Positions 25,806 through 34,083 of a stretch of DNA of 51,093 nt are shown one piece after another. The stretch comes from UBA7985 sp965661545 (GTDB taxonomy: Bacteria; Pseudomonadota; Alphaproteobacteria; UBA7985): positions 1-51,093 of the forward strand of contig CBFIEF010000019.1 of the NCBI GenBank assembly GCA_965661545.1, in the 5' to 3' direction. Both the position numbers and the translations under genes were made by a program. The notes beneath the pieces were generated by a model. That model worked only from the letters and a program-made list of their open reading frames with translations, searched no databases and was not told where the DNA came from. Each line of letters starts with the position of its first letter. Position 1 is the stretch's first letter.

Positions 25806-25974
25806 CAGACGCTAAAAACATCTTATCAGACTTGCCAATTTCCGCTGTGGACCGCACGGGTGACCTCGCCTAGGACTAGCAGCAATCCGCTGAAGCGCAC
25901 CTTGCATTCGTGCTGAAACACCAGAGCGCACCAAGGACAGGACGCGGGGCTGTTAATCTAAACGGAGACTAAGA

Positions 25975-26571
25975 ATGAACACTGCCACCTTGCCTTCGAA
26001 CACGCTGGCGAAGACCCTTTTGCCGATCGACAACGCCATCGTCCGCAACCTCATCCTCGCCATTGTTGGCAGCTTGGCGCTGTGGGTTTCCGCAAAAATC
26101 AGCATTCCATTCTGGCCTGTGCCACTGACCATGCAAACGCTGGTCGTCCTGGTCATCGGCATGGCATTCGGCGCGCGCCTTGGGGCTGCGACGGTGCTGC
26201 TTTACTTGGCCGAGGGCGCAGTGGGCTTACCCGTCTTTTCTGGCACCCCAGAAAAGGGCTTGGGTCTGGCGTACATGATGAGCACAACCGGTGGCTACTT
26301 GGTTGGCTTCGTGCTGGCTGCGGGCGCGGTTGGCTTTTTGGCGGAACGTGGCTGGGATCGCAGCCCGCTGAAGACGGCGCTGACGATGGTGCTGGGCAAC
26401 GTTTTGATTTACGTGACCGGCCTGCTTTGGCTGGGCACGATTGTAGGCTGGGATAAGCCGGTTCTGGCGTGGGGTCTAACGCCCTTTCTCGCCGGTGACG
26501 CAGTAAAGATTGCGGCAGCAGCGGTTTTGATGCCGCTGGTTTGGCGTCTGGTTTCTGCGTTTAAGCGGTAA
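25975..26571 (+). CDS. bioY: BioY family biotin transporter (ECF S component)
   Basis: A 198-residue membrane protein with about six helices and the BioY signature IPFWPVPLTMQTLVVLVIGMAFG near residues 42-64, then the AEGAVGLPVFSG loop and a GGYLVGFVLAAG helix. It takes up biotin across the inner membrane, alone or with the ECF ATPase and T subunits BioM and BioN. Neither is in the window, as is common for solitary BioY in alphaproteobacteria. The ATG is preceded by GGAGAC. A strong bidirectional terminator follows at 26594. I searched the 199-base upstream region by eye for a BioR-type operator and found none that I can support. Confidence 0.92.
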   Translation: MNTATLPSNTLAKTLLPIDNAIVRNLILAIVGSLALWVSAKISIPFWPVPLTMQTLVVLVIGMAFGARLGAATVLLYLAEGAVGLPVFSGTPEKGLGLAYMMSTTGGYLVGFVLAAGAVGFLAERGWDRSPLKTALTMVLGNVLIYVTGLLWLGTIVGWDKPVLAWGLTPFLAGDAVKIAAAAVLMPLVWRLVSAFKR

Positions 26572-26593
26572 CCACGTCCGCCCTCTAAACGAC

Positions 26594-26626
26594 AAAAGGC
26601 CGGTGCTCAACACCGGCCTTTTTTTG
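26594..26626. terminator. Strong terminator between bioY and the OsmC gene
   Basis: AAGGCCGGTG (26596-26605), loop CTCAA, CACCGGCCTT (26611-26620), then a T-run. The stem is a perfect ten pairs, and the A-run on the left makes it usable from both converging genes. Confidence 0.9.
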
Positions 26627-26644
26627 TGCCTCAGCAAAGGCAGC

Positions 26645-27148
26645 CTAAGCGATACGGACGTCGGTTTCGACCTTTTGCGGATCACGCAGCGCGAGGAAAA
26701 ATGGATCGGTTTCCAAGGCCAAATCGATAACCGGAGCCACTTCAGCTTCACTGTGTGCGGTTTTGAGATCGACCACCAAGCGTGTGAAAAACGGTGCTGC
26801 GGTATTCTCCCCCAGCCCGTAAAAAGCGCCGTCGTCAAAATCCATTTCAACGCGGACTTTGACTTCATCAAACGTCAGCCCTTCGCGAACGGCGGTCGCC
26901 TTGATGCCAATGGCCACACAGGCCGCAACAGCGGCACGGGCGTGAAAGCCGGGGGTTGGCCCTTGGGCTGTCCCGCCAAAGGTTTCCGGCATGTCAATCA
27001 GCGTAGCGTTCTTGCCGTCGCTCACCTGACAGGCCAGCCCGTCCCCGATAGACGCCTCTAACACGGCCTTGCAAATCCCGTCAGATGGATTGGCGGTTAA
27101 GGCCTGCTTATTCGCATCTTGGATTTGCTTAATCGCAATATCAGACAT
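26645..27148 (-). CDS. OsmC family protein
   Basis: A 167-residue OsmC/Ohr-like protein. The core PETFGGTAQGPTPGFHARAAVAACVAIGIK contains the FGG..QGPTP loop and a single helix cysteine corresponding to the first redox cysteine; the second catalytic cysteine of true Ohr/OsmC peroxidases is not evident in the C-terminal half. It may thus be a binding or non-classical member. OsmC proteins normally reduce organic hydroperoxides in the cytosol. It is the third gene of an operon with two barrel-like proteins (gaps 23 and 24 bases), which places all three in a probable stress or redox context. Confidence 0.82.
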   Translation of the reverse strand: MSDIAIKQIQDANKQALTANPSDGICKAVLEASIGDGLACQVSDGKNATLIDMPETFGGTAQGPTPGFHARAAVAACVAIGIKATAVREGLTFDEVKVRVEMDFDDGAFYGLGENTAAPFFTRLVVDLKTAHSEAEVAPVIDLALETDPFFLALRDPQKVETDVRIA

Positions 27149-27172
27149 TGCCGTACTCCTCTCACGGTTTGC

Positions 27173-27463
27173 TCAGTATTCGACCAGTTCGCCTGTCAGC
27201 GGTATCGTATGTCGGTCGACTTCGTTGAATTCCTGCAGCAGATGCCGCTGGGTATCCAACCAATTTACCCCCTCTGCTGCGTTTTGCTGCAGGCCATCGG
27301 CATCCCGAATGATAATGGCGTAAATCTCGTCGTCCTTGGTCATCAGGAACTGAGAGGGCGGGTTAGAAGTGCCGCGCTCCCGGCTCTGCTCAATGGAATT
27401 CGCCAAGAACTCATCAAAACAACCGGGCTTTGGCTTAAAGCGGATGATGGATAGCTTTTTCAT
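27173..27463 (-). CDS. Small alpha/beta-barrel-like (ABM-type) protein
   Basis: A 96-residue cytosolic protein with strand (KKLSIIRFKPKPG), helix (CFDEFLANSIEQSRE), strand (SQFLMTKDDEIYAIIIRDA), then a helix (VNWLDTQRHLLQEF) and a closing strand (RHTIPLTGELVEY). The order suits a dimeric alpha/beta barrel of the antibiotic-biosynthesis-monooxygenase superfamily, but no specific family is recognised. It is the middle gene of the operon, between the gene at 27487 (23-base gap) and OsmC (24-base gap). The function is unknown. Confidence 0.7.
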   Translation of the reverse strand: MKKLSIIRFKPKPGCFDEFLANSIEQSRERGTSNPPSQFLMTKDDEIYAIIIRDADGLQQNAAEGVNWLDTQRHLLQEFNEVDRHTIPLTGELVEY

Positions 27464-27486
27464 GCGTCGTTCCCTTTCCTGCTGGA

Positions 27487-27771
27487 TTAGTTGGTGTGAA
27501 GGAGAGCGACTTCGCCCTCTGTCATTTCGACGCCTGCAATGAGCGCCTTGTTCTCGCCCATACGGGCCTCGCGGATCGGAGCCGAGCGGTCAAAGGCTGC
27601 GCGATCAGGGTACACGGATGTCAGTGATGCTGTTGTTGGTCCCGTGCGTACAAAGGTCAGCAGCGTGGCTTCGGTGAAAGACGATGGGGCGGTTGCAGTG
27701 TACTGGGCTTGCATGGTGTCAGCGGCCTCAACTGAAACGAAGGTCATTGTGTTGATTCGTGCGTAGCTCAT
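27487..27771 (-). CDS. Small alpha/beta-barrel-like protein
   Basis: A 94-residue protein: strand (RINTMTFVSV), helix (EAADTMQAQYTATAP), strand (EATLLTFVRTG), strand (TASLTSVYPD), helix (RAAFDRSAPIREARM), strand (EMTEGEVALLH). This is the ferredoxin-like order seen in ABM/NIPSNAP proteins. The ATG at 27771 is chosen because GGAGAGAA lies directly before it; the frame is open to 27819. It is the first gene of the operon with the 96-residue protein and OsmC, transcribed from an AT-rich region containing an inverted repeat. Confidence 0.7.
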   Translation of the reverse strand: MSYARINTMTFVSVEAADTMQAQYTATAPSSFTEATLLTFVRTGPTTASLTSVYPDRAAFDRSAPIREARMGENKALIAGVEMTEGEVALLHTN

Positions 27772-27852
27772 GGTTCTCTCCTGAGTTTTAGAACCAACAG
27801 TTCCCGGCGGTTTGTCCAATTATTCAAGTTCAAATGCAGTCATTGAAAAATA

Positions 27853-27880
27853 AACCTAAATCAAATTGAGGTTTTGATTT
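27853..27880. promoter_or_regulatory. Inverted repeat in a divergent promoter region
   Basis: AAATCAAA (27858-27865) and TTTGATTT (27873-27880) form a perfect inverted repeat with a 7-base spacer; AAACCT/AGGTTT (27853-27858, 27869-27874) is nested in it. It lies between the barrel/OsmC operon and the methyltransferase gene (region 27772-28085, otherwise without a gene), a plausible place for a shared operator. Confidence 0.4.
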
Positions 27881-28085
27881 TATAAGGATCAGTCACCGAG
27901 ATTATTTCGTTTAATTTGTTCAGACGCGGGAGTTTTTGGTCTTCCTAAGCTGTCCCAATGATGCCTGTATTTTCAAGAAATTCTGCCACCGTGTACGCCA
28001 GATGAACTGCGGTGGGGCAGATTGAGTGGGCTAATGTCCTCCTATCTTGGTTTGGACGAGCGCCTCTGAAGACAGGAGAAAAACC

Positions 28086-29147
28086 ATGACCCTTGCCATC
28101 GACAAATCCAAACTCCGGGCCCTGCAGTGGTCCATCATGGAAACGGTATCTGCTTGCGCCATTATGCCCCTCATGCGCATTGGTGATGAACTGGGGCTGT
28201 TTGCGACTTTGGCTGAGGTCGGGCCGTGCTCGGGTCAGGCCTTTGCCGATGCGGCTGGGATCGATGAGCGCTACGCGCGCGAATGGCTGCACGCGCTCTG
28301 TGCCGCTGGCTACTGCAGCCACGATGAAGCCTTTGAAACCTTCCACCTGAACGCCGAGCAACAGGCTGTTTTTGCGGACGAAGAGAGCAAGGCGTTGATG
28401 ATCGGGGCCTTTGATATTCTGGTTGGCAACGTGCATGGGATCGAGGCGATCACCGATGCCTTCAAAACCGGCGGCGGCGTTGACTATGGCGATTTCCACC
28501 CTTGCGTATTCCAAGGCACAGCGCGCTTCTTCAAGCCGTCCTATAAGTCCAATTTGCTGGAAAAATGGTTGCCCAAAATCCCTGCTGCAACGGAAAAGCT
28601 GGAAAATGGCGGACGGCTCTGCGACGTGGGCTGTGGCAAGGGGCTTTCCACGCTGCTGATGGCCGAGCACTATCCCAAGGCCAGCTTCGTTGGCATTGAT
28701 ATCCACGAACCTTCAATCGACGAAGCGAATGAAGAGGCCCATCTCGCAGGCCTGAGTGACCGGCTGTGCTACGACGCAGCAGACGCTGAGAGCTATAATG
28801 GCGAATACGATGTCATCACTTTCTTCGACTGCTTGCATGATATGGGCGATCCGCTTAGTGCGGCCAAATACGCCCGCTCCCGACTGCGCGAAGGGGGCAT
28901 GGTCATCCTGATTGAGCCCAGCGCCGCCGATCACCCAAGCGACAACATGTCCGTGATGGGTCAGATGTTTTACTCGTTCTCGACGATGGGCTGCGTACCA
29001 ACTTCAAAGAGCCAAAAAGTTGGCCTTGCTTTAGGCGCTCAAGCGGGACCGCAGCAGCTGAGTGACATCATGATTGAGGCGGGCTTTAAGGACACAGAAG
29101 TCGTCTTCAAAAACGCGTCAAACATGGTGATTGCCTGCACGATCTAA
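28086..29147 (+). CDS. Class I SAM-dependent methyltransferase with winged-helix N-domain
   Basis: A 353-residue protein. Residues about 20-100 form a winged-helix-like dimerisation domain as in Rv2258c-type methyltransferases (LMRIGDELGLFATLAEVGP, then DERYAREWLHALCAAGY). The catalytic domain follows, with motif I LCDVGCGKGLSTLLM near residue 180, the acidic residue in FVGIDIHEPS, and the post-motif VITFFDCLHDMGDP. The acceptor is unknown. The ATG at 28086 follows AGGAGAAAAA. It is divergent from the barrel/OsmC operon and followed 108 bases later by the threonine aldolase gene. Confidence 0.87.
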   Translation: MTLAIDKSKLRALQWSIMETVSACAIMPLMRIGDELGLFATLAEVGPCSGQAFADAAGIDERYAREWLHALCAAGYCSHDEAFETFHLNAEQQAVFADEESKALMIGAFDILVGNVHGIEAITDAFKTGGGVDYGDFHPCVFQGTARFFKPSYKSNLLEKWLPKIPAATEKLENGGRLCDVGCGKGLSTLLMAEHYPKASFVGIDIHEPSIDEANEEAHLAGLSDRLCYDAADAESYNGEYDVITFFDCLHDMGDPLSAAKYARSRLREGGMVILIEPSAADHPSDNMSVMGQMFYSFSTMGCVPTSKSQKVGLALGAQAGPQQLSDIMIEAGFKDTEVVFKNASNMVIACTI

Positions 29148-29255
29148 TCAACGGGCGCACCGTGGCCTAATCGGGTTGTCAGGCCACCAGCAACAAACCT
29201 ATGGTTTCGCCAGACCTGCCTGTGGGAGGTTGGCGGAACCAAAGGCCCGAGCCCA

Positions 29256-30284
29256 ATGATCGATTTCTATTCAGACACAAAAACTCGCCCCAGCCGGGCG
29301 ATGCGGGAAGCGATGCTGGACGCCCCCGTCGGTGATGAACAGAAAGGTGAAGATCCGACGACCTTAGCGCTCGAAGAACAGGTCGCGGATTTACTCGGCA
29401 AAGAAGCCGCAATCTTCCTGCCGTCAGGCACCATGTGCAACGAGATTGCTTTGCGGGCGTGGATGAAGCCCGGTGAGACACTGATCGGCGATCGCGCCTG
29501 TCACATTATCACGTCAGAAGGCGGCGCACCGGCGGCGCTTGCGGGCGCGATGGTTCATCCGCTGGATACCGAAGAGGGCATCCTCGACCCCGATACAGTT
29601 TATGCCGCGATCAGTCCCGGGGGCCGTTACGCCTCGCTGAGCCGGTTGGTTTGTGTCGAGCAAACGTTCAATCTCAAGGGCGGCGTCGTTTGGCCCGTGG
29701 AGCAGCTCAATGCCGTCGCAGCCGTAGCGCATCAAGCCGGATTAAACACGCACATGGATGGCGCGCGGCTGATGAACGCCGTTGTCGCTTCAGGGGTGAA
29801 AGCAGCACAGCATGCAGCGGGTTACGACAGCGTTTGGATCGATTTTACCAAAGGTTTAGGCGCGCCCGTTGGCGCTGCCTTGGCGGGGTCGCGTGCGTTC
29901 ATCGAAGAAGCATGGCGGCTCAAGCAACAAATGGGCGGCGCCATGCGTCAGTCCGGCGTGATCGCGGCCATGTGCCAGTATGCGCTGAACAACAACGTTG
30001 AACGCCTGGCCCAAGATCATCAGCTCGCCACGGAAATAGGGCGCAGGTTGACTGATTTACCCAACATCGCATCGGTTAAGCAGCCGCAAACCAATCTCAT
30101 TTTCTTTGAAATCGCCGAGAACGGTCCGGCAGTACACGCGCTGGTTGACGCGTGCAAATCCAAGGGCGTTCAAATTGGCGCGTTCGGACCGCGCCAAGTC
30201 CGGCTGGTCACCCACTTGGACGTCGGCGCCGAGCATGTAGACACCCTGTGTGATGCGCTTGCTTATGGATTGACGGCCAAGTGA
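29256..30284 (+). CDS. Low-specificity threonine aldolase (beta-eliminating lyase family)
   Basis: A 342-residue fold-type I PLP enzyme. It begins with IDFYSDTKTRPSRAMREAM, has PVGDEQKGEDPT and the LPSGTMCNEIAL loop typical of threonine aldolases, HMDGARLMNA near residue 165, and the probable PLP lysine in WIDFTKGLGAPVGAAL near residue 197. It cleaves L-threonine or L-allo-threonine to glycine and acetaldehyde; members also act on beta-hydroxy amino acids such as phenylserine. Stereospecificity cannot be read. It lies 240 bases before the Dpp/Opp-type importer on the same strand, so it may use an imported amino acid or peptide. Confidence 0.9.
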   Translation: MIDFYSDTKTRPSRAMREAMLDAPVGDEQKGEDPTTLALEEQVADLLGKEAAIFLPSGTMCNEIALRAWMKPGETLIGDRACHIITSEGGAPAALAGAMVHPLDTEEGILDPDTVYAAISPGGRYASLSRLVCVEQTFNLKGGVVWPVEQLNAVAAVAHQAGLNTHMDGARLMNAVVASGVKAAQHAAGYDSVWIDFTKGLGAPVGAALAGSRAFIEEAWRLKQQMGGAMRQSGVIAAMCQYALNNNVERLAQDHQLATEIGRRLTDLPNIASVKQPQTNLIFFEIAENGPAVHALVDACKSKGVQIGAFGPRQVRLVTHLDVGAEHVDTLCDALAYGLTAK

Positions 30285-30523
30285 TTGATAAGTCGGTCGC
30301 AACACGCCAGTAGAGGGCGACTCACCAGCAATTTAGGCCAAGAAAACAGGCCTAAAATTCAGTCATAAAATTGGCCCGAATCGACCAAATTTGCCTGCGT
30401 TATCAACCTGGTGATTCATTATCGAGCATTGGGAGGGCGTCATAATGACGTCTTACCCTCGTATTCTTGCATTTCGCAAAAAAGCAGCTCAGGGTTGCTG
30501 CTCGGAAAACAGGAGGCTTTCTT

Positions 30524-32068
30524 ATGCTACGTCTTATTCTTTTAACCGCGACCGCGCTGACCGTGACAGCTGCGGCAGCGTCGGCGGAAACAATCCGTTG
30601 GGCGCGCGCTGGTGATTCCATCACACTCGACCCTCATGGCCAGAACGAAGGTCCAACCCACGCTTTGGCTCACCAAATGTACGATGGCTTGCTCCAGCGT
30701 GACATGTCGGGCGCAATCATCCCTTCATTGGCAACTGAGTGGGCTGCACTTGCAGACAACCCAAACGTTTGGCGCTTCAAGCTGCGTGAAGGCGTGACCT
30801 TCCACGACGGTGCTGCTTTTGACTCAGAGGACGTTGTGTTCTCCCTGAATCGCGCGAAGCAAGAAGGTTCCGAGATGCAGGAGCTGCTGGCGTCGGTTGT
30901 CGATATTCGCGCAGTTGATGCGTACACCGTTGACATGGAAACAGCGGGCGCAAACCCACTGATGATCAACAACCTGACCAACATGTTCATCATGGACAAA
31001 GGCTGGTCGGAAGCCAACGACGTGGTCATGCCGCAAAACGTGACCGCTGGCGAAACCAACTACGCCACCATGAACACCAACGGTACGGGCGCGTTCATGC
31101 TCGTTAGCCGCTCTGTTGATGAGAAAACCGTTCTGAAGGCAAACCCAAACTACTGGGGCGCTGACCTTTACCCGAACGAGGTAACAGAAATCATCTACAC
31201 GCCGATTCAGTCCTCTGCGACCCGCGTTGCAGCGCTGCTTTCCGGTGAAGTTGATATCATTCAGGACGTGCCGGTACAGGATCTTGGTCGCGTGGCTTCC
31301 ACCGACGGCTTGAAGGTTGTGACCGCGGCTCAGAACCGGGTGATTTTCTTCGGCGTCGATAACGCTGAAGGCCCAACCTCCGATCTGCGTGTTCGTCAGG
31401 CGATGAACATGGCAATCAACCGTGAAGCGATCCAAAAGGTCGTGATGCGCGATCAGTCTGACCCGACTGGCGTGATCATGCCTCCGTTCGTAAACGGCTG
31501 GACCGAAGCGCTGAACGAGTACCCTGCGAACGACCTCGATGCTGCTAAGGCAATGATGGCAGATGCGGGTTATGCAGAAGGTTTCGACATCACGCTGAAC
31601 TGCCCGAACGACCGCTACATCAACGATGAAGCAATCTGTCAGGCTGCTGTTGGCATGATGGGCCAGATTGGTATCAACGTGACCCTCGATGCGAAGCCAA
31701 AGGCACAGCACTTCCCATACATCAAAGAAGGCAACTCTGACTTCTGGATGCTGGGTTGGGGCGTTCCGACCTTTGATTCTCACTACATCTTCAACTATCT
31801 GCTGCACACCAACGGTGGCAGCCGTGGTTCATGGAACCCAACCGGTTTCTCCAACGCTGACGTCGATGCAATGATCGTTAGCCTTGAGTCCGAGACCGAC
31901 CTTGCGGTTCGTGATGCAACCATTGCGAAGATCTGGGACATCGTACAGTCCGAGCAGGTTCACCTGCCGATCCACAACCAGGTACTGAACTGGGGCATGG
32001 GCGAAGGCATCAACTTTGATGTTCAGCCAGAAGACCAGCCACACTTCCAGTTCTTGACCTTCAACTAA
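30524..32068 (+). CDS. Dpp/Opp-type ABC importer substrate-binding protein (family 5)
   Basis: A 514-residue SBP_bac_5 protein. A signal peptide (LRLILLTATALTVTAAAASA, cleavage near residue 21) precedes ETIRWARAGDSITLDPHGQNEG, and the family hallmark LREGVTFHDGAAFDSEDVVFSLNR lies near residue 85. The mature protein should bind a peptide or similar ligand in the periplasm. Translation begins at ATG 30524 with a strong AGGAGG. Codon choice looks more biased (many GAA, AAC, CTG) than in neighbours, as expected for a highly expressed binding protein. A strong hairpin directly follows the stop and may protect or partly terminate the transcript before the permease genes. Confidence 0.92.
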   Translation: MLRLILLTATALTVTAAAASAETIRWARAGDSITLDPHGQNEGPTHALAHQMYDGLLQRDMSGAIIPSLATEWAALADNPNVWRFKLREGVTFHDGAAFDSEDVVFSLNRAKQEGSEMQELLASVVDIRAVDAYTVDMETAGANPLMINNLTNMFIMDKGWSEANDVVMPQNVTAGETNYATMNTNGTGAFMLVSRSVDEKTVLKANPNYWGADLYPNEVTEIIYTPIQSSATRVAALLSGEVDIIQDVPVQDLGRVASTDGLKVVTAAQNRVIFFGVDNAEGPTSDLRVRQAMNMAINREAIQKVVMRDQSDPTGVIMPPFVNGWTEALNEYPANDLDAAKAMMADAGYAEGFDITLNCPNDRYINDEAICQAAVGMMGQIGINVTLDAKPKAQHFPYIKEGNSDFWMLGWGVPTFDSHYIFNYLLHTNGGSRGSWNPTGFSNADVDAMIVSLESETDLAVRDATIAKIWDIVQSEQVHLPIHNQVLNWGMGEGINFDVQPEDQPHFQFLTFN

Positions 32069-32084
32069 TGTAATGCAGCGCGCT

Positions 32085-32115
32085 CTGTCCCGTCTCTCGG
32101 TGAGAGGCGGGACAG
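32085..32115 (+). terminator. Strong intra-operon stem-loop after the binding-protein gene
   Basis: CTGTCCCGTCTCTC (32085-32098) pairs with GAGAGGCGGGACAG (32102-32115) over 14 pairs with one G-T wobble and a 3-base loop. There is no T-run, so I see it as an attenuator or mRNA 3' protector rather than a full terminator; such structures commonly keep binding-protein mRNA in excess over the permease mRNA. Confidence 0.7.
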
Positions 32116-32181
32116 GCCGCTGCGCTACTCAAGGAGAGATCGTCCCTTAAGAATTGTGAGGGGCCGATCAACATTGGCGCT

Positions 32182-33171
32182 ATGCTCTTGATTATATTGC
32201 GGCGCCTCGGCCAGTCCGTTTTCGTACTGTTCCTGGTTGCCTTTGTTTCTTTCATGATTTTCCGCTACGTCGGAAACCCCGTCGATAACTTGTTGGGCCA
32301 AGAGGCCAGCAATGATCGTCGTGATGCCTTGATCGAAGCTCTGGGGTTAAACGATCCCTTGCACGTGCAGTATTTTAGCTTTGTTGGCCGTGCGCTCCAG
32401 TTCGATTTTGGTATTTCCTACCGGACAGCTCAACCCGTGGCGGACATGATTCTCCAGCGGCTGCCCGCCACGCTGGAGCTTGCCTTGGTCTCGGCGATTT
32501 TTGCGATCGTTTTGGGCGTGGTTGCTGGTGTTTACACGGCGATCAATCGGCGCGGCGTGATTGCCAATTCCATCCTATCATCGTCGCTGATCGGCGTATC
32601 GCTCCCGACCTTCTTAATCGGCGTTCTGCTGATCTGGGTGTTCTCGGTTGAGCTCAAGTGGCTCCCGTCCTTTGGGCGCGGTGAAACGGTCGATCTTGGC
32701 TTCTGGAAAACCGGCTTTTTGAGCGTTTCGGGACTGAAATCCCTTATCCTGCCCGGCATTACGCTTGGCTTGTATCAGATGACCCTCATCATGCGGCTCA
32801 CGCGCGCAGAAATGCTGGAAGTGCTGCGCCAAGACTATATCAAATTCGCCCGTGCAAGGGGCTTGCGCGACCGGGCTGTCTACTTCAGCCACGCACTGAA
32901 GAACACGCTGGTGCCCGTGGTGACCATCGCCGGCTTACAGCTTGGCTCGATTGTCGCCTTCGCCATCATTACCGAAACTGTCTTCCAGTGGCCAGGCGTC
33001 GGACTGATGTTCATCAACGCCGTCTACTTTGTCGATATCCCCGTGATGAGCGCCTACTTGCTGCTGGTTGGTACGCTGTTTGTCATCATCAACCTGATCG
33101 TGGATTTGCTCTACTTGGTCATCGATCCACGCCTTCGCGATGGTCAACTCAAACAGGCAAGAGGGCAGTAG
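32182..33171 (+). CDS. Dpp/Opp-type ABC importer permease, DppB-like
   Basis: A 329-residue inner-membrane protein starting ATG CTC TTG with LLIILRRLGQSVFVLFLVAFVSF, the typical first helix of DppB/OppB. Further hallmarks are RDALIEALGLNDPLHVQYF and FDFGISYRTAQPV, and the coupling loop EMLEVLRQDYIKFARARGL, which contacts the ATPase. About six helices are visible. It follows the binding-protein gene after 113 bases with a hairpin between, and runs into the second permease gene after 6 bases. Confidence 0.93.
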   Translation: MLLIILRRLGQSVFVLFLVAFVSFMIFRYVGNPVDNLLGQEASNDRRDALIEALGLNDPLHVQYFSFVGRALQFDFGISYRTAQPVADMILQRLPATLELALVSAIFAIVLGVVAGVYTAINRRGVIANSILSSSLIGVSLPTFLIGVLLIWVFSVELKWLPSFGRGETVDLGFWKTGFLSVSGLKSLILPGITLGLYQMTLIMRLTRAEMLEVLRQDYIKFARARGLRDRAVYFSHALKNTLVPVVTIAGLQLGSIVAFAIITETVFQWPGVGLMFINAVYFVDIPVMSAYLLLVGTLFVIINLIVDLLYLVIDPRLRDGQLKQARGQ

Positions 33172-33177
33172 AACGCT

Positions 33178-34083
33178 ATGCAACGTTTCTTTGATTCCGA
33201 CTTCTTCTACGCCTTCAGCCGCTCACCGATTGCAATCGTATCGCTCATCGTGGTGGTGCTGATGGTGTTGAGCGCCTTGCTTGCCAACTTCATCGCGCCG
33301 ACCAACCCATTTGACGCCGCCAGCCTAAACCTCATGAACGGCTTTACCGCTCCGATGGAGCCCAATGCCTTCACCGGGGAAAAGTTCCTGCTTGGGACAG
33401 ACGATCAGGGCCGCGACTTGTTTTCCGCCATCCTGTTCGGCCTGCGTGTCTCGCTGTTTGTGGGTCTTATGGCCGTAGGGCTGGCCATGGTGCTGGGCGT
33501 GCTGCTGGGCCTGATCGCAGGCTACGTGGGCGGCTGGTTGGATACGCTGATCATGCGATTGGCTGACATCCAGATGACCTTTCCCTCCATCCTCATCGCC
33601 ATGCTGATCTTTGGCGTCGCGCGCGGTCTTCTTCCGGCGGACTTGCGGGAGGAAATGGCGATTACCGTGTTGATCCTGTCGATTGGCCTGTCCGAGTGGG
33701 TCAACTTCGCCAGAACCGTTCGCGGCTCGACGATGGTGGAGAAAGAGAAAGAGTACGTCGCCGCCGCCCGCCTGATCGGGCTGAATCGGTGGCAGATCAT
33801 GCTGCGCCATATCCTGCCAAACGTGCTGGGGCCGGTCCTGGTGATTGCGACCATCACGCTCGCGCTTGCCATCATCGCAGAAGCCACGCTGTCTTTCTTA
33901 GGCGTTGGCGCACCGCGCACCGAACCCTCACTCGGCACCCTCATTCGCATCGGGCAGGATTTCTTGTTCTCCGGCGAGTGGTGGATCTTGCTGTTCCCTG
34001 CCCTAACCCTTTTGGCACTGGCGCTGTCGGTTAACCTGTTTGGTGACTGGTTGCGAGACACCCTGAACCCGAGGCTCCGCTGA
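33178..34083 (+). CDS. Dpp/Opp-type ABC importer permease, DppC-like
   Basis: A 301-residue inner-membrane protein of the DppC/OppC type. It has an N-terminal helix (IAIVSLIVVVLMVLSALLANF), the periplasmic LLGTDDQGRDLFSAILFGLRVS motif characteristic of the family, then five further helices. The coupling loop is KEYVAAARLIGLNRWQIMLRHILPN. It would pair with the DppB-like subunit as the membrane channel. Its stop overlaps the start of the next gene by one base (TGATG), so the genes are translationally close. Confidence 0.93.
   Translation: MQRFFDSDFFYAFSRSPIAIVSLIVVVLMVLSALLANFIAPTNPFDAASLNLMNGFTAPMEPNAFTGEKFLLGTDDQGRDLFSAILFGLRVSLFVGLMAVGLAMVLGVLLGLIAGYVGGWLDTLIMRLADIQMTFPSILIAMLIFGVARGLLPADLREEMAITVLILSIGLSEWVNFARTVRGSTMVEKEKEYVAAARLIGLNRWQIMLRHILPNVLGPVLVIATITLALAIIAEATLSFLGVGAPRTEPSLGTLIRIGQDFLFSGEWWILLFPALTLLALALSVNLFGDWLRDTLNPRLR

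Noticed and set aside
25776..25974. A biotin-responsive operator upstream of bioY
   Set aside because: No TTATAGATA-like BioR site or other recognisable operator could be found by eye.
27945..28706. A 253-codon minus-strand frame over the methyltransferase gene
   Set aside because: It is antisense to a gene with clear SAM-binding motifs and has no motif of its own.
30824..31807. A 327-codon minus-strand frame inside the peptide-binding-protein gene
   Set aside because: It is fully antisense to an unmistakable SBP_bac_5 gene; long antisense frames are expected from its biased codon use.
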